In this document: piece after piece, positions 1 through 9,569 of the stretch
How positions within the stretch are numbered: the first letter of the stretch is position 1
Layout of the letters: each line of letters opens with the position of its first letter
Source of the DNA: Pseudidiomarina aestuarii
Lineage (GTDB): Bacteria > Pseudomonadota > Gammaproteobacteria > Enterobacterales > Alteromonadaceae
Length of the DNA: 64,000 nucleotides
Assembly: GCF_003987355.1 (NCBI RefSeq)
Contig: NZ_PIPR01000001.1
Span: 1,736,001 to 1,800,000 of the forward strand
Reading direction: 5' to 3'
Program-made: the position numbers and the translations under genes
The notes under the pieces: generated by a model
What the model was told of the DNA's origin: nothing
Seen by the model: only the letters and a program-made list of their open reading frames with translations
Database searches by the model: none

Positions 1-380
1 AACTTGCCCGCAATATAATGATCAAAAGCATGAAACCATTCATGCGCTAAGCTACCACCACCCGCATTCTTAGCAAGTGCTAATACGCGGCCATTAGAGA
101 GATAGTGAGCACTCGCTCCCGGACGACCACCAATACCAAAGTGCAAAGCTAAGGCACCGCGGCATGAGATCACCGGTGACGGTACCTGCAGAATATCTTG
201 TAAGTCACAAAAGGCATCAAAAAACAGGTTTGCCGCATGTTGCTGTTCGGCAGCCGTCACCCAACGTCCGATACGAATGGAGTAGAATCCAAAGATAGAA
301 CGGATATCTTGGAAGGATACGTCTGCACCCGCGCGGTGAGGCGGACCGTTGCGAAAGTACTCACGGGTCATAATCGACAT
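1..380 (-). CDS. LPD1/CLCA_X-like metalloprotease-fold protein, partial
   Basis: The 5' part of a minus-strand gene that runs off the left edge. Translation from the ATG at 380 is open for 126 codons. Near the edge it carries HEWFHAFD, a zinc-metallopeptidase-like HExxH variant (HEWxHAxD), preceded by a Gly/Ser-rich stretch (NAGGGSLAHEW). This combination resembles the LPD1 domain and the gammaproteobacterial proteins named CLCA_X family; that assignment is from memory of the motif and the function is unknown. A second in-frame ATG lies at 371, so the start is not certain. The glutathione transferase gene diverges from it 92 bp away. Confidence 0.6.
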   Translation of the reverse strand, partial: MSIMTREYFRNGPPHRAGADVSFQDIRSIFGFYSIRIGRWVTAAEQQHAANLFFDAFCDLQDILQVPSPVISCRGALALHFGIGGRPGASAHYLSNGRVLALAKNAGGGSLAHEWFHAFDHYIAGK

Positions 381-472
381 CGAAACTGCTGAAACCTTGT
401 GATAGCTTTACTGACATTACGCGTATAGTAAACGAAACGATTATCGCAGTACTACATACACAAGGATTCACT

Positions 473-1090
473 ATGAAACTCTATGAAACGGCTACCGCAC
501 CAAATCCACGTCGGGTGCGCATGTTTTTAGCAGAAAAAGGATTATTGGATCAGGTTGAGTGCATTCAAGTTGATATCGCGAAGGGTGAGAACCTCACTCC
601 CGATTTCGTTGCTATGAACCCAATGAAAAAGGTACCCGTTGCACAATTGGACGATGGTACCTGCTTAGCGGAAACCATGGCGATTTGTCGTTATATAGAG
701 GCGTCTCATCCCGAAACAACGCCCTTGCTTGGTAACGATGCCAAAGAGCAAGCGCTAATTGAGCAGTGGTTGCGGTGGATAGAGTTCTATTTTATGACTC
801 CAACAGGTATGGGCTTTCAGCACACCAGTGGTTACTTCAAAGACCGCATGAAGGTATTTCCTGATTACGGTGCCGAATGTCTAAATCAAGTGCGCGAGTT
901 CATGAAATTTCTCGACAAGCATTTGGAAGGCAAAGACTATATTTGTTGCGACCGCTTCACCGCAGCCGACATTAATGCCTACACTACCATTGCATTTGCC
1001 CGTGTGGTGAAAATTCGCATCGGTGACGATCAAGCAAACTTAAAGGCTTGGTTCGACCGTATTAACAGCCGTCCATCCGCAAAAGTCTAA
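473..1090 (+). CDS. glutathione S-transferase family protein
   Basis: A 205-residue soluble protein with the two-domain GST plan. The N-terminal thioredoxin-like domain (about 1-80) holds the cis-proline region KVPVAQL and the glutathione-binding stretch ETMAICRYIE. The helical C-terminal domain (about 90-200) holds the capping motif FTAADINAY. AAGGA lies 7 bp before the ATG. It would conjugate glutathione or act as a peroxidase or isomerase; the substrate cannot be read from sequence. It is convergent with the next gene, with 1 bp between the stop codons. Confidence 0.9.
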   Translation: MKLYETATAPNPRRVRMFLAEKGLLDQVECIQVDIAKGENLTPDFVAMNPMKKVPVAQLDDGTCLAETMAICRYIEASHPETTPLLGNDAKEQALIEQWLRWIEFYFMTPTGMGFQHTSGYFKDRMKVFPDYGAECLNQVREFMKFLDKHLEGKDYICCDRFTAADINAYTTIAFARVVKIRIGDDQANLKAWFDRINSRPSAKV

Positions 1091-1091
1091 T

Positions 1092-4073
1092 TCAGCTATT
1101 GAGTGCCGCAGTGTCGATAACCAGGCAATTGCGGCCATCACCTTTCGCATGATACAGCGCGCGATCGGCTCGAATCAGCAGTTCTTCAGCAGATTCGTTG
1201 CGCTGCAATTCAGCAATGCCGATACTGACTGTGACCTGTGCGTCACGACCAAAATCTTCGAATTGTGCTTCCTCAACGGCAATCCTAACGCGCTCTAAAA
1301 TCCGGCGTGCCTCATAGACATTGGTATGGGGCAGTATCACCGCAAATTCTTCACCACCCCAGCGTGCTACCACATCGATATCACGCACGGTCGCTTGGAT
1401 GATTCGCGAGATTTGCTTCAATATTTGGTCTCCGCCGGCATGCAAATAACGGTCGTTAATGGCTTTAAAGTGGTCCAGATCGAGCAAACCAATCGTTAGA
1501 CTTGTCTGATGTCGCTTGCCACGACGTACTTCTTCGCCCAATCGTTGGTCGAATGCACGGCGGTTTGCTAATCCAGTTAACGCGTCTTGAAGCGCTAACG
1601 TTTCCAGCTCTTGAGTTTGCTCTCGGACCATTTTTTGCAGACGCTTACGAGTGTTCTCTAGCGCCCTAATTCGCCAATGCACCGAGCTTGCGGTAATAGT
1701 CAGTGCGCCCATTACCAACACAAACCAGAACCACGGCTGCTGATAAAAATACGCCGGTTTATGGAAATGGAAATCAGTGGGCAAAGACCACTGCCCTCCC
1801 GGATATTTAGTGCGCACTGAGAATGTATATTCACCCGCAGGTAAAGCGGTGTATTCCGTGTTTAAAATACGTCCGCGATCTATCCAGTTGTCGTCAAAAC
1901 CACGTAAACGCACCTGGTACAAAATGTGTTCAGGCATGTAATAACCTAAGCCAACATAGCGAAATTCAACGCGACTGCTATTCGGATCGAGCTCACCACC
2001 ATTAGCCAGAATACCCATGTCGGTTCGCACTGACTCAATCACGGCTGGTGGCGACTGCACACCATGATCTTCAACCTGGGTTGGGTCAACTGCTACCGCT
2101 CCCAGTGCAGCCGCAAACCAAATGTGTCCATCACGGTCAACAACGGATGCTGGTCCACCGGTGGTCAGCTGACGCGTGATCATGCCATCTGCCTCGGTAA
2201 ATAACTGGTAACCTACGGTATCAACTTCTTTCTTCAACCACGCCTGCAAGTCATCGGCAGGAATTCGTAAAATACCTCGAGAGCCGCCCAACCAAAGATT
2301 CTCGTTTGCATCAAAGTTAATCGTGAAACTCTTGTCAAATGGCAGCCCATCGCGGCGTGATAACCAGCGCCAGTTGGGCGTTTCGATTGACCGCGTTAGT
2401 AAACCTTGGTCGGTTGCAAACCAGACGCTATCTTGGTGGAATACACCGGCAAAGGTATTGCGAGCGTTGGTAAATGAGGCCAGGTCAACAGGCTTGGGAA
2501 TCCACGAGTAGGGTTGCTCGGTAAGGGCAAAGTAAGTCATTGAGGAAGTCGAGGTGACCCATAACGAGCCTTCGCCATCAATGGTAATTGACGTCACAAA
2601 ATCCGACGCCATGCCATCGGCAACCGTGTAACGTTTCAGTGGACGAATACTGCCCGGCATTCCCTCAGCCAAAATTAAACCATTGGGCGTCCCCAGCAGT
2701 AACAAGCTCGTCCCGGGAATACTTTTCACTACCCGAACTTCGCTATGCGTGAGACCTTGCTGACGTCCCAACTGAGCAGTCACCTTACCATTAGTGAGTT
2801 GTAATACGCCCTCGGTATATGTACCCACATAAACAATATCTTCACCCACAGGCTCAATCGATAATACCGATAAAGCTTCCAGGAGTGGATCATTCTCAAC
2901 CGCCTCAAAACCGCGCGCTGCGCGACGACTCACACCATCGTTGGTGCCTACCCAAAGCAGACCGCTGTCATCAACATTAATACTGCGCACATAGGAACCT
3001 TTCAACCCCTGATTCGGCGTGAAGCTGGTAAAGAGCGAATCTCTGAGTTGCGCAAATCCACCGTGTGTTGATACCCACATGTTGTTTTCGCGGTCTTTGA
3101 AAATATCCAGCACGTGCGAATTAGGTAAGCCATCAGCGACACTAATCCAGTCCTGTGAATCTGAGCAGAGACGTCCTAGCCCATATTCAAAAGTACCCAC
3201 CCACAAACAGCCTTCAGGTCCTTCTTCAATTGCGGTGATGGGGCCATTCACTGGGTACGGCCATGGTCGAAACGGCTGATCGGGTTGATTCTGAAAGAAC
3301 ATCCCATCATCTGATGCGATAACCATCATGCCATTGGAAAGTAGGCGTAGTGCGCGAATTTGCACGCTGGGAATCGAGCGCTCAGGAATAAATTGGTCGG
3401 AAACACCGTCGTAATAGGCAACGCCACTCTCCGTTCCCACCCACAGTCGCGGTTGGCGTTTGCCAAGGTCAGGCGCAGCATAGAGTCGAAATGAAAAGTC
3501 TGCGGGAAGTCCATGTGCAGTGGTGTAATGGGTATGCGAGCCATCTGCAGCAATTCTAAACACGCCATTGGCTGTTGCTGCCCAACGCTCGCCTAAATCA
3601 TTGATGACGGTCTCAAACACATAGCCACTATCCAGGTTATTCGGTTGCCATTCTTTGCCGTCAAACGTAACCCAACCACCGCGTGGACCGCCGACAATCA
3701 CGGTATTCGTATTCTTATCAATGGCAAGGTCTAATGCGCCTTGCTCTGGCATTTTTGTGATGTCTATATTATCGAAGACAACAAACTCGCGGCCGTTATA
3801 ACGAACGGGGCCTTCCCAGGTTGCTAGCCACAGATAGCCTTCATTCGATTGCGCAATGCGATTAACAGAATTATGCGGTAACCCATCGCGTGTGCTCCAA
3901 GAGCGCAGGGCGTGCTGATTCAGTGGTTTGGATGCCACCGAGGTAACGAGTGGCGAGGAGTTCGATACAGTGTCTTCTGGAATGTCCGAAGACTGAGCAA
4001 ATAGTGGAGCAGGAACGGAAATGAGGAATAGAGCTACGCTAAGCGCAAGCCATCCAATGCCATCATTTCGCAT
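1092..4073 (-). CDS. two-component-propeller sensor diguanylate cyclase
   Basis: A 993-residue protein with a signal peptide (about 1-26). The long periplasmic region is made of repeated LWVGT/GLPxxxV blades (about 55-680), as in two-component-regulator propellers, and is followed by a Y_Y_Y domain (about 700-770). A transmembrane helix (about 783-803) and a short coiled coil lead into a cytoplasmic GGDEF domain. The catalytic motif is GGEEF at 906-910, and an RxxD inhibitory site (RDID, 897-900) precedes it, so it should be an active, product-inhibited c-di-GMP synthase. The periplasmic ligand is unknown. The EAL gene lies 36 bp upstream on the same strand, which suggests a matched make-and-break pair. 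Confidence 0.93.
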   Translation of the reverse strand: MRNDGIGWLALSVALFLISVPAPLFAQSSDIPEDTVSNSSPLVTSVASKPLNQHALRSWSTRDGLPHNSVNRIAQSNEGYLWLATWEGPVRYNGREFVVFDNIDITKMPEQGALDLAIDKNTNTVIVGGPRGGWVTFDGKEWQPNNLDSGYVFETVINDLGERWAATANGVFRIAADGSHTHYTTAHGLPADFSFRLYAAPDLGKRQPRLWVGTESGVAYYDGVSDQFIPERSIPSVQIRALRLLSNGMMVIASDDGMFFQNQPDQPFRPWPYPVNGPITAIEEGPEGCLWVGTFEYGLGRLCSDSQDWISVADGLPNSHVLDIFKDRENNMWVSTHGGFAQLRDSLFTSFTPNQGLKGSYVRSINVDDSGLLWVGTNDGVSRRAARGFEAVENDPLLEALSVLSIEPVGEDIVYVGTYTEGVLQLTNGKVTAQLGRQQGLTHSEVRVVKSIPGTSLLLLGTPNGLILAEGMPGSIRPLKRYTVADGMASDFVTSITIDGEGSLWVTSTSSMTYFALTEQPYSWIPKPVDLASFTNARNTFAGVFHQDSVWFATDQGLLTRSIETPNWRWLSRRDGLPFDKSFTINFDANENLWLGGSRGILRIPADDLQAWLKKEVDTVGYQLFTEADGMITRQLTTGGPASVVDRDGHIWFAAALGAVAVDPTQVEDHGVQSPPAVIESVRTDMGILANGGELDPNSSRVEFRYVGLGYYMPEHILYQVRLRGFDDNWIDRGRILNTEYTALPAGEYTFSVRTKYPGGQWSLPTDFHFHKPAYFYQQPWFWFVLVMGALTITASSVHWRIRALENTRKRLQKMVREQTQELETLALQDALTGLANRRAFDQRLGEEVRRGKRHQTSLTIGLLDLDHFKAINDRYLHAGGDQILKQISRIIQATVRDIDVVARWGGEEFAVILPHTNVYEARRILERVRIAVEEAQFEDFGRDAQVTVSIGIAELQRNESAEELLIRADRALYHAKGDGRNCLVIDTAALNS

Positions 4074-4109
4074 CCGTTCTACCCCATTGTATTCAGCAGT
4101 CAGAGTTAT

Positions 4110-4895
4110 CTATCCGGCCATAGCATTCGCTTCAATATCGGCAAACGGAACCGGCACTAGCGCCTCAAACGCAGGCTTTGCTAAATAGTACCCTTGGAAG
4201 AGGCGAATGCCTAGTCCCACCAAGAAGTTGAATTCCTCTCTCGTCTCAATACCTTCAGCAAGCACTTGAGTTCCTTGCAACTGACATTGCTTGAGCGCTT
4301 TGGCGACAATCGCCTGTTTCTCTGGATGTTGTGGAATATCGCGGATTAAATCCATATCCAGTTTCAAAATATCAGGCCGTAAATCAGTCAACCAGTCCAT
4401 ACGAGCATAGCCAGCACCGTAGTCGTCAATTGCTGTTTTGAAACCGCGCTTCGAGTAGCTACTAAAAATACGTTGGAGATGGTTCTTATCAATAATCTGC
4501 TCACCTTCGGTCACTTCAAAAACTAATTTAGTGAGATCAAATCCGTATAGGTCTGCAGCTTCTATCGTCGCGCGAATGCAGCTCTCAGGGGTATACACCG
4601 CATTGGGCAAGAAATTGATATTGAGGTAAGTATTGCAACCTAAACGAGCTGCTGTTTCGATGGCTTTGACACGACAAGCTTGGTCAAAGTAGTAACGATT
4701 GTCGTCATTAATACGCTCAAAAACCCAACCGGCGCCTTGCCCTTCGGGACCACGTACCAATGCTTCATACGCCACAATAGTTTTACGGTCCCAGTCAATA
4801 ATTGGCTGGAACGCCATCTTAATTTCAAAGCCTAATGACTTACCGCTCAGGCAGTCACGGCAGGTTTGTTGTTTGATCGACTCTGGAAAGTCCAT
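4110..4895 (-). CDS. EAL-domain c-di-GMP phosphodiesterase
   Basis: A 261-residue protein that is almost only an EAL domain. The signature EAL is at residues 44-46. The downstream metal and catalytic elements NINF, FEVTE, DDYGAG (157-162), LKLD, AEGIE (213-217) and FQGYY are all present, so c-di-GMP hydrolysis to pGpG is expected. A short N-terminal CxxC (C12, C15) sits just before the domain and could be a redox or metal switch; this is inference. There is no membrane segment. It lies directly upstream of the propeller diguanylate cyclase on the same strand. Confidence 0.92.
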   Translation of the reverse strand: MDFPESIKQQTCRDCLSGKSLGFEIKMAFQPIIDWDRKTIVAYEALVRGPEGQGAGWVFERINDDNRYYFDQACRVKAIETAARLGCNTYLNINFLPNAVYTPESCIRATIEAADLYGFDLTKLVFEVTEGEQIIDKNHLQRIFSSYSKRGFKTAIDDYGAGYARMDWLTDLRPDILKLDMDLIRDIPQHPEKQAIVAKALKQCQLQGTQVLAEGIETREEFNFLVGLGIRLFQGYYLAKPAFEALVPVPFADIEANAMAG

Positions 4896-4964
4896 GTAGT
4901 GCTCATAATTATAGAAACCAGAATAAGGTTATCGTCATAAACACGTCATACTTTAGCAAAAAGA

Positions 4965-6479
4965 TCACTCAAACCTTAATGTAATTCCCATCCGCAGCTG
5001 GTGATAGGCCTCGCTGGCAAGATCCGCAAGCAATGTTGGGTTCGCTCTGCCCTGCGGTGTCAGGGTGAGTAATAACACATCTTTACTAGCCTGGGTCTTT
5101 AATAGGAGTTGGGACGTTTGACGATCGGTATTAAACAACACAGCGAGTCGCAACAGCGCTAGCACGCGAACAACATCAAACTGATGATAGAGCTGTAATG
5201 GTGGGATATCTTCAATAAAAACTTTCTTGCGGAAATGCCGTACTACAGCAGCTAACAGCTTTTGTTGCTCCTTATTGAAGCCCGGCATGTCCGTATGCTG
5301 CAAAATATATCCAGCGTGGCGCTGACGAGAGCTGAAGTTGATATGTAAACCAACCTCATGCAACAGTGCCGCCCAACTCAGCAGTAGACGCCATTCTGGA
5401 TCAAGCAATCCCCACTCAAGAGCTACCTGCTCATATAAATCGAGGACGGTTTGTTGAACCCGAGTAGCTTGCTCGCGATCAATACTGTAGCGAATAGCAA
5501 TACTTTCAATGGTGCGTTGACGTACGTCGTCATGGTATAGCACTTGCTCAGCAAGCTCATAGAGAACGCCCTCGCGCAGCGCGGCATCATGAGCCTCTAA
5601 TTGCTCTATATTAAGCTCTTCCATTAATCCAATCAAAATGGCGAGGCCACCTGCAACGATAGGCGCACGCTCTTCATCTAATCCAGGTATTTGCAGTTGT
5701 TGAATGGTTTTAAACTGCAGGAGCTCCGCTTTGCACTCATAGAGGTGGTGTAAGGAAATTATCGGTAAAGCCGATTGGGTTTTATGTTGCACCCAATTCG
5801 CAATCGCTTTTATTGTACCCGAAGTGCCATATATTTGTGTTTGCGTATATTTTCGCAAACCCTTGGCAACAGACTCCAGTTCGCGTTTGGTTGCTACCAC
5901 TGCTTTGTCGAAGCGCTTGGCTGAAATCGCACCTTTTTTGAAGAATCCCTCGGTGTAACTAATACACCCCATGCTCAATGATACGAGCTGTTGCGTCTGT
6001 AAATCGGTACCGCCAGCAAATTCGGTACTGCCGCCGCCGATATCAATCACCAACCGCTTACCCTCGCCCGCCGTAGTTTGTGCTACCCCAGCGTAAATCA
6101 GGCGCGCCTCTTCATGGCCAGAAATGATTTCGATAGGAAACGGCAAAATACTTGCTGCTTTGGCGAGGAAAATGTCACTATTTTCTGCTTCTCGCAAGGT
6201 GTGCGTTGCCACCACGCGTACTTGGTCAGGACGGAAACCTTGGAGCTTTTGTGCACAAATAGCGAGCGCTTCAAGACCTCGCTGCATAGCTTTATTACTC
6301 AGTTTGCCTTGCTTGAGACCCGCCGCTAAACGAACTTTCTGTTTAAATCGAAGCAGCGGCTGCAAACTGTGATTGTCAACCCGCGCAATGAGCAAATGAA
6401 AGCTATTTGAACCTAAATCCAGCGCGGCAAATTGAGGCAGGTCCGATTCTGAGACGGGCGCTAGGTGCGGGTCATTCAT
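4965..6479 (-). CDS. ppx: exopolyphosphatase
   Basis: A 504-residue Ppx/GppA phosphatase of the ASKHA fold. The phosphate loops ALDLGSNSFHLL (near 20) and VIDIGGGSTEFA (near 145) and the acidic THTLREAEN region are intact. A C-terminal helical HD-like part (about 310-504) matches long Ppx enzymes. It releases phosphate from the ends of polyphosphate chains in the cytoplasm. Its start overlaps the ppk stop by 4 bp (ATGA), so the pair is translated as one operon, as in Escherichia coli. GppA is the main alternative, but the ppk linkage favours Ppx. Confidence 0.92.
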   Translation of the reverse strand: MNDPHLAPVSESDLPQFAALDLGSNSFHLLIARVDNHSLQPLLRFKQKVRLAAGLKQGKLSNKAMQRGLEALAICAQKLQGFRPDQVRVVATHTLREAENSDIFLAKAASILPFPIEIISGHEEARLIYAGVAQTTAGEGKRLVIDIGGGSTEFAGGTDLQTQQLVSLSMGCISYTEGFFKKGAISAKRFDKAVVATKRELESVAKGLRKYTQTQIYGTSGTIKAIANWVQHKTQSALPIISLHHLYECKAELLQFKTIQQLQIPGLDEERAPIVAGGLAILIGLMEELNIEQLEAHDAALREGVLYELAEQVLYHDDVRQRTIESIAIRYSIDREQATRVQQTVLDLYEQVALEWGLLDPEWRLLLSWAALLHEVGLHINFSSRQRHAGYILQHTDMPGFNKEQQKLLAAVVRHFRKKVFIEDIPPLQLYHQFDVVRVLALLRLAVLFNTDRQTSQLLLKTQASKDVLLLTLTPQGRANPTLLADLASEAYHQLRMGITLRFE

Positions 6480-8524
6480 TTGGCTTTTTGCTCCGCTTGC
6501 AGATATTTGTAGATCTCAACTTGTGAACGCAGCTTCTTGCGATTCCCGCGCTTCACATAACGATTGATTTGTTCCGAGTCGATGATGCGTGCCTTTTGAT
6601 TATCCTTCCATTGCAACTCGAGAATATCAAGAATCATTTGCTTTGCCGCATCATCGTGAATAGGGCATGTTGCCTCAACCCGATGATCAATATTTCGGGT
6701 CATGATATCAGCAGAGGAAATAAAGACTTTTGGCTTTCCTTGGTTATGGAACACATAAACACGAGGGTGCTCAAGGAACCTATCTACGATACTTCGAACC
6801 TGAATCGTTTCGCTCAAGCCACTCAAACCAGGCCTTAACGCGCACATACCGCGCACAATGGCGCGAACTTTCACACCAGCGCGACTGGCTCGATAGAGCT
6901 GAACAATAATGGCTTCATCGACTAGGTTATTGAGCTTCAGGAAGATTTCACCCTTGCCACCCTCGTGAACAGCTTTGATCTCATCTTCAATTAGACTGAC
7001 CAGCCGATCACGCGTATTTAAGGGTGACACCATTAACTCGCGAAACTCATAGCGACGATAAGGTTGCTCAAGGTACTGAAAGACTTGCTCCACTTCTTGG
7101 CAAATGGTTGGCGCACACGTCATTAATCCAAAATCCGTATATACCTGCGCGGTTTGCTCGTGAAAGTTACCGGTTCCGATATAAGCGTAGCGCCGCGCAA
7201 GCTGACCTTCGGAGCGATGCACCAATAAGAGCTTGGAATGAACTTTGATACCCTGAATACCAAAAATGACACGAATACCGGCGTCGGTCATGTCTTTGGC
7301 CCATTCGATATTTGCCTCCTCGTCGAATCGAGCCTGCAACTCCACCATTACCACAACCTGTTTGCCGTTGTGCACGGCATCCATCAATGAGTGAATAAGC
7401 CGAGAATAACGAGCTACACGATATATGCATATGTGTATAGTTCTGACAGCAGGATCATAAGCTGCCTGGCGCACTAACTCCGACACGTGCGCAAACTTGT
7501 GATAGGGGTAATACAACAGAATATCGCGTTCAGCAATCGCATCGAAAATGTTGTCAAATTTGGCGAAACTGGCATGCTCAATAGGCGGCAACAATTCATT
7601 CTCGAGCGACTTGCGACCGATATTGGGAAACTTGGCAAAGTCACGCGTATTTCGATACCGTCCGCCACCCACCAGCGAGTCGTAGGCATCCATATCGAGC
7701 TTGTCACAGAGGAAGCGAAGCATCGCTCCTGGCATGGCCTTATCAAACACCAAGCGCACTGGGTCAGCTTTTACACGCTGCTTTAAACCCTCTTCCATGC
7801 GCTCCAGAACACTTTGTTCGATGTCGTAGGTAAGACGGTAGTCCGCATCCCGAGTCATTTTAAACGAGAAGGCACGAATTTTATCGAACGCGATAATGCC
7901 GCGAAATAGCTCGCTCATGAACATCAAGATGATGTTATCCAGCAAAATCACATCTTTGCGCCGCTTACTGCCGTGATAGGGTAGTAAAATAAACCGACTC
8001 AGTTCATCGGTAGGCACTTCCACAGCGGCATAGTGCGTGGTGCCATTTTGTTCTAACTGAACGCAGAAGTAGATGTGGTCTTCTTTCAAGACCTCGACCA
8101 AATTGGTGCGGTCGGTAATGAGTAGCGGGACGATGTGGCGTTTAATCTTGTCATGGAAGTATTGCAGCAACCATTTCTGCTGATTGGGCTTTACCTGTCC
8201 TTCGTCGATAACATAGATATTCTTCTTCGCAAGCGCAGACATAACCTGTACTTGAATGCGATCAAACTGCTCTTGCAGGGTAATGACTTTTTGTTGAATT
8301 TGGGTCAGCAGTGAACTGGCGTGGTCGCGATCTTCCGCGAGTTTTTCGAAATGAATACGACGTCTGACATCGGCCACTCGAACCTGAAAAAATTCATCCA
8401 TATTACTGGAGAAAATGCCGAGGAACCGAATGCGTTCAATCACTGGAACATGGTCATCAGCAGCTTCTTGCAGTACCCGCTCATTAAACGCTAACCAGCT
8501 CAGCTCTTTTTCAAAAAACTTCAT
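6476..8524 (-). CDS. ppk1: polyphosphate kinase 1
   Basis: A 682-residue enzyme of normal PPK1 length that reversibly builds polyphosphate from ATP. The N-terminal helical domain opens with ELSWLAFNERVL, followed by a head domain and two phospholipase-D-like C-terminal domains. His429 in GIKVHSK corresponds to the autophosphorylated histidine, and LQARFDEEANI supplies the ATP and metal residues. It is the first gene of the ppk-ppx operon. A Pho box 60 bp upstream indicates induction by PhoB under phosphate limitation. Confidence 0.96.
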   Translation of the reverse strand: MKFFEKELSWLAFNERVLQEAADDHVPVIERIRFLGIFSSNMDEFFQVRVADVRRRIHFEKLAEDRDHASSLLTQIQQKVITLQEQFDRIQVQVMSALAKKNIYVIDEGQVKPNQQKWLLQYFHDKIKRHIVPLLITDRTNLVEVLKEDHIYFCVQLEQNGTTHYAAVEVPTDELSRFILLPYHGSKRRKDVILLDNIILMFMSELFRGIIAFDKIRAFSFKMTRDADYRLTYDIEQSVLERMEEGLKQRVKADPVRLVFDKAMPGAMLRFLCDKLDMDAYDSLVGGGRYRNTRDFAKFPNIGRKSLENELLPPIEHASFAKFDNIFDAIAERDILLYYPYHKFAHVSELVRQAAYDPAVRTIHICIYRVARYSRLIHSLMDAVHNGKQVVVMVELQARFDEEANIEWAKDMTDAGIRVIFGIQGIKVHSKLLLVHRSEGQLARRYAYIGTGNFHEQTAQVYTDFGLMTCAPTICQEVEQVFQYLEQPYRRYEFRELMVSPLNTRDRLVSLIEDEIKAVHEGGKGEIFLKLNNLVDEAIIVQLYRASRAGVKVRAIVRGMCALRPGLSGLSETIQVRSIVDRFLEHPRVYVFHNQGKPKVFISSADIMTRNIDHRVEATCPIHDDAAKQMILDILELQWKDNQKARIIDSEQINRYVKRGNRKKLRSQVEIYKYLQAEQKAK

Positions 8525-8583
8525 GACACCGCAGACCTCATCGTTTGCCTGCTAGCATCCTAGCTGTTTCCAGTCTCAAAAGT

Positions 8584-8601
8584 ATGACGGTTTGATGACA
8601 T
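8584..8601 (-). promoter_or_regulatory. Pho box (PhoB site) for ppk-ppx
   Basis: The minus strand reads ATGTCATCAAACCGTCAT, matching 15 of 18 positions of the PhoB consensus: two TGTCAT-like repeats spaced 11 bp. A TAGGAT -10-like box (8557-8562) lies downstream, towards ppk. The spacing to this box is longer than the classic 10 bp, so the exact promoter is less sure than the site. Confidence 0.68.
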
Positions 8602-8614
8602 TTGCGGTGTCTAC

Positions 8615-9556
8615 TCAGCGCAGCAACCACAACAAGGAACCACCGGCAATCAAGAGCCACAACAAAGTTGCCAGTAACATAGGTTTCCCTGCGGCTTGCC
8701 GGATTTTAGCGAGGGTTAAATGCGTGCCAACCAAGAACAAGCAAAAAACTAATATGAGCTTACCGCCACTAAATAGGAACCCATAAACCACCTCACCTTG
8801 CGGTAGATAAGTGGCGATCAGCATGGAAATGACATAGCCAACCAAGAACCACGGCACAGATGTTTTACGAACGGCGCGCTCGGCGACAGATTGGTGACGC
8901 TGATACAACCAAGCCGCGCCGAAAGCGAGTGGAATAATCCACAGTGCCCGCGCCAGCTTTAACGTGGTTGCGGTAACGAGGGCATCATCATGAAATGCCT
9001 CGGCCGCACCAACCACCGAAGAGGTATCATGGATAGCTACCGCCGCCCACACCCCAAAGATTTCTGGACTGAGCCCAAACAGTCGGCCCAGCACTGGGAA
9101 CACTAACAATGCAACGGCATTGAGCGTGAATACGCAGCCAATAGCGATAGCTATTTGGTCGTTACGCGCACGGATGGCAGGCGCGACCGCCGCAATGGCA
9201 CTGCCGCCGCAAATAGCCGTGCCCGAGCCAATTAGCACACCTGTTTTTGCATCCAACCCAAGCCAGCGCCACAGTCCCCATGCCGCCAATAACGTAGCCA
9301 CAATAGAGACGATAATCAGACCAAGATAGTCTCCCGTTACTTGCAACGCGCTATCGACTTGCATACCGAACCCAAGCGCAACAATTGCGATGCCGAGGAG
9401 TCGTTTTACCCAAGCGCTGGTATCAATGCCCGTTGGAACACCAGTAGTTGCTGCTACAACCATGCCCAATAGCATTGCAACAGGAGCTGATAGCCAAGGC
9501 GTAAAGCAAAGCGCGCCGAACAGCCAAAACAATAGATGAGCCAATGGCTTGTTCAT
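8615..9556 (-). CDS. YeiH/UPF0324-family putative exporter
   Basis: A 313-residue polytopic membrane protein with about 9-10 hydrophobic helices. Family-typical segments are ATTGVPTGIDTSAWVKRLLG and GSGTAICGGSAIAA (near 115) and AIHDTSSVVGAA (near 185). The family is annotated as a putative sulfate/sulfonate exporter on limited evidence. The gene starts 13 bp after an MBL-fold persulfide-dioxygenase-like gene on the same strand. That pairing supports export of an oxidised sulfur product such as sulfite or thiosulfate. Confidence 0.87.
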   Translation of the reverse strand: MNKPLAHLLFWLFGALCFTPWLSAPVAMLLGMVVAATTGVPTGIDTSAWVKRLLGIAIVALGFGMQVDSALQVTGDYLGLIIVSIVATLLAAWGLWRWLGLDAKTGVLIGSGTAICGGSAIAAVAPAIRARNDQIAIAIGCVFTLNAVALLVFPVLGRLFGLSPEIFGVWAAVAIHDTSSVVGAAEAFHDDALVTATTLKLARALWIIPLAFGAAWLYQRHQSVAERAVRKTSVPWFLVGYVISMLIATYLPQGEVVYGFLFSGGKLILVFCLFLVGTHLTLAKIRQAAGKPMLLATLLWLLIAGGSLLWLLR

Positions 9557-9569
9557 CGCGAATCCTTGC

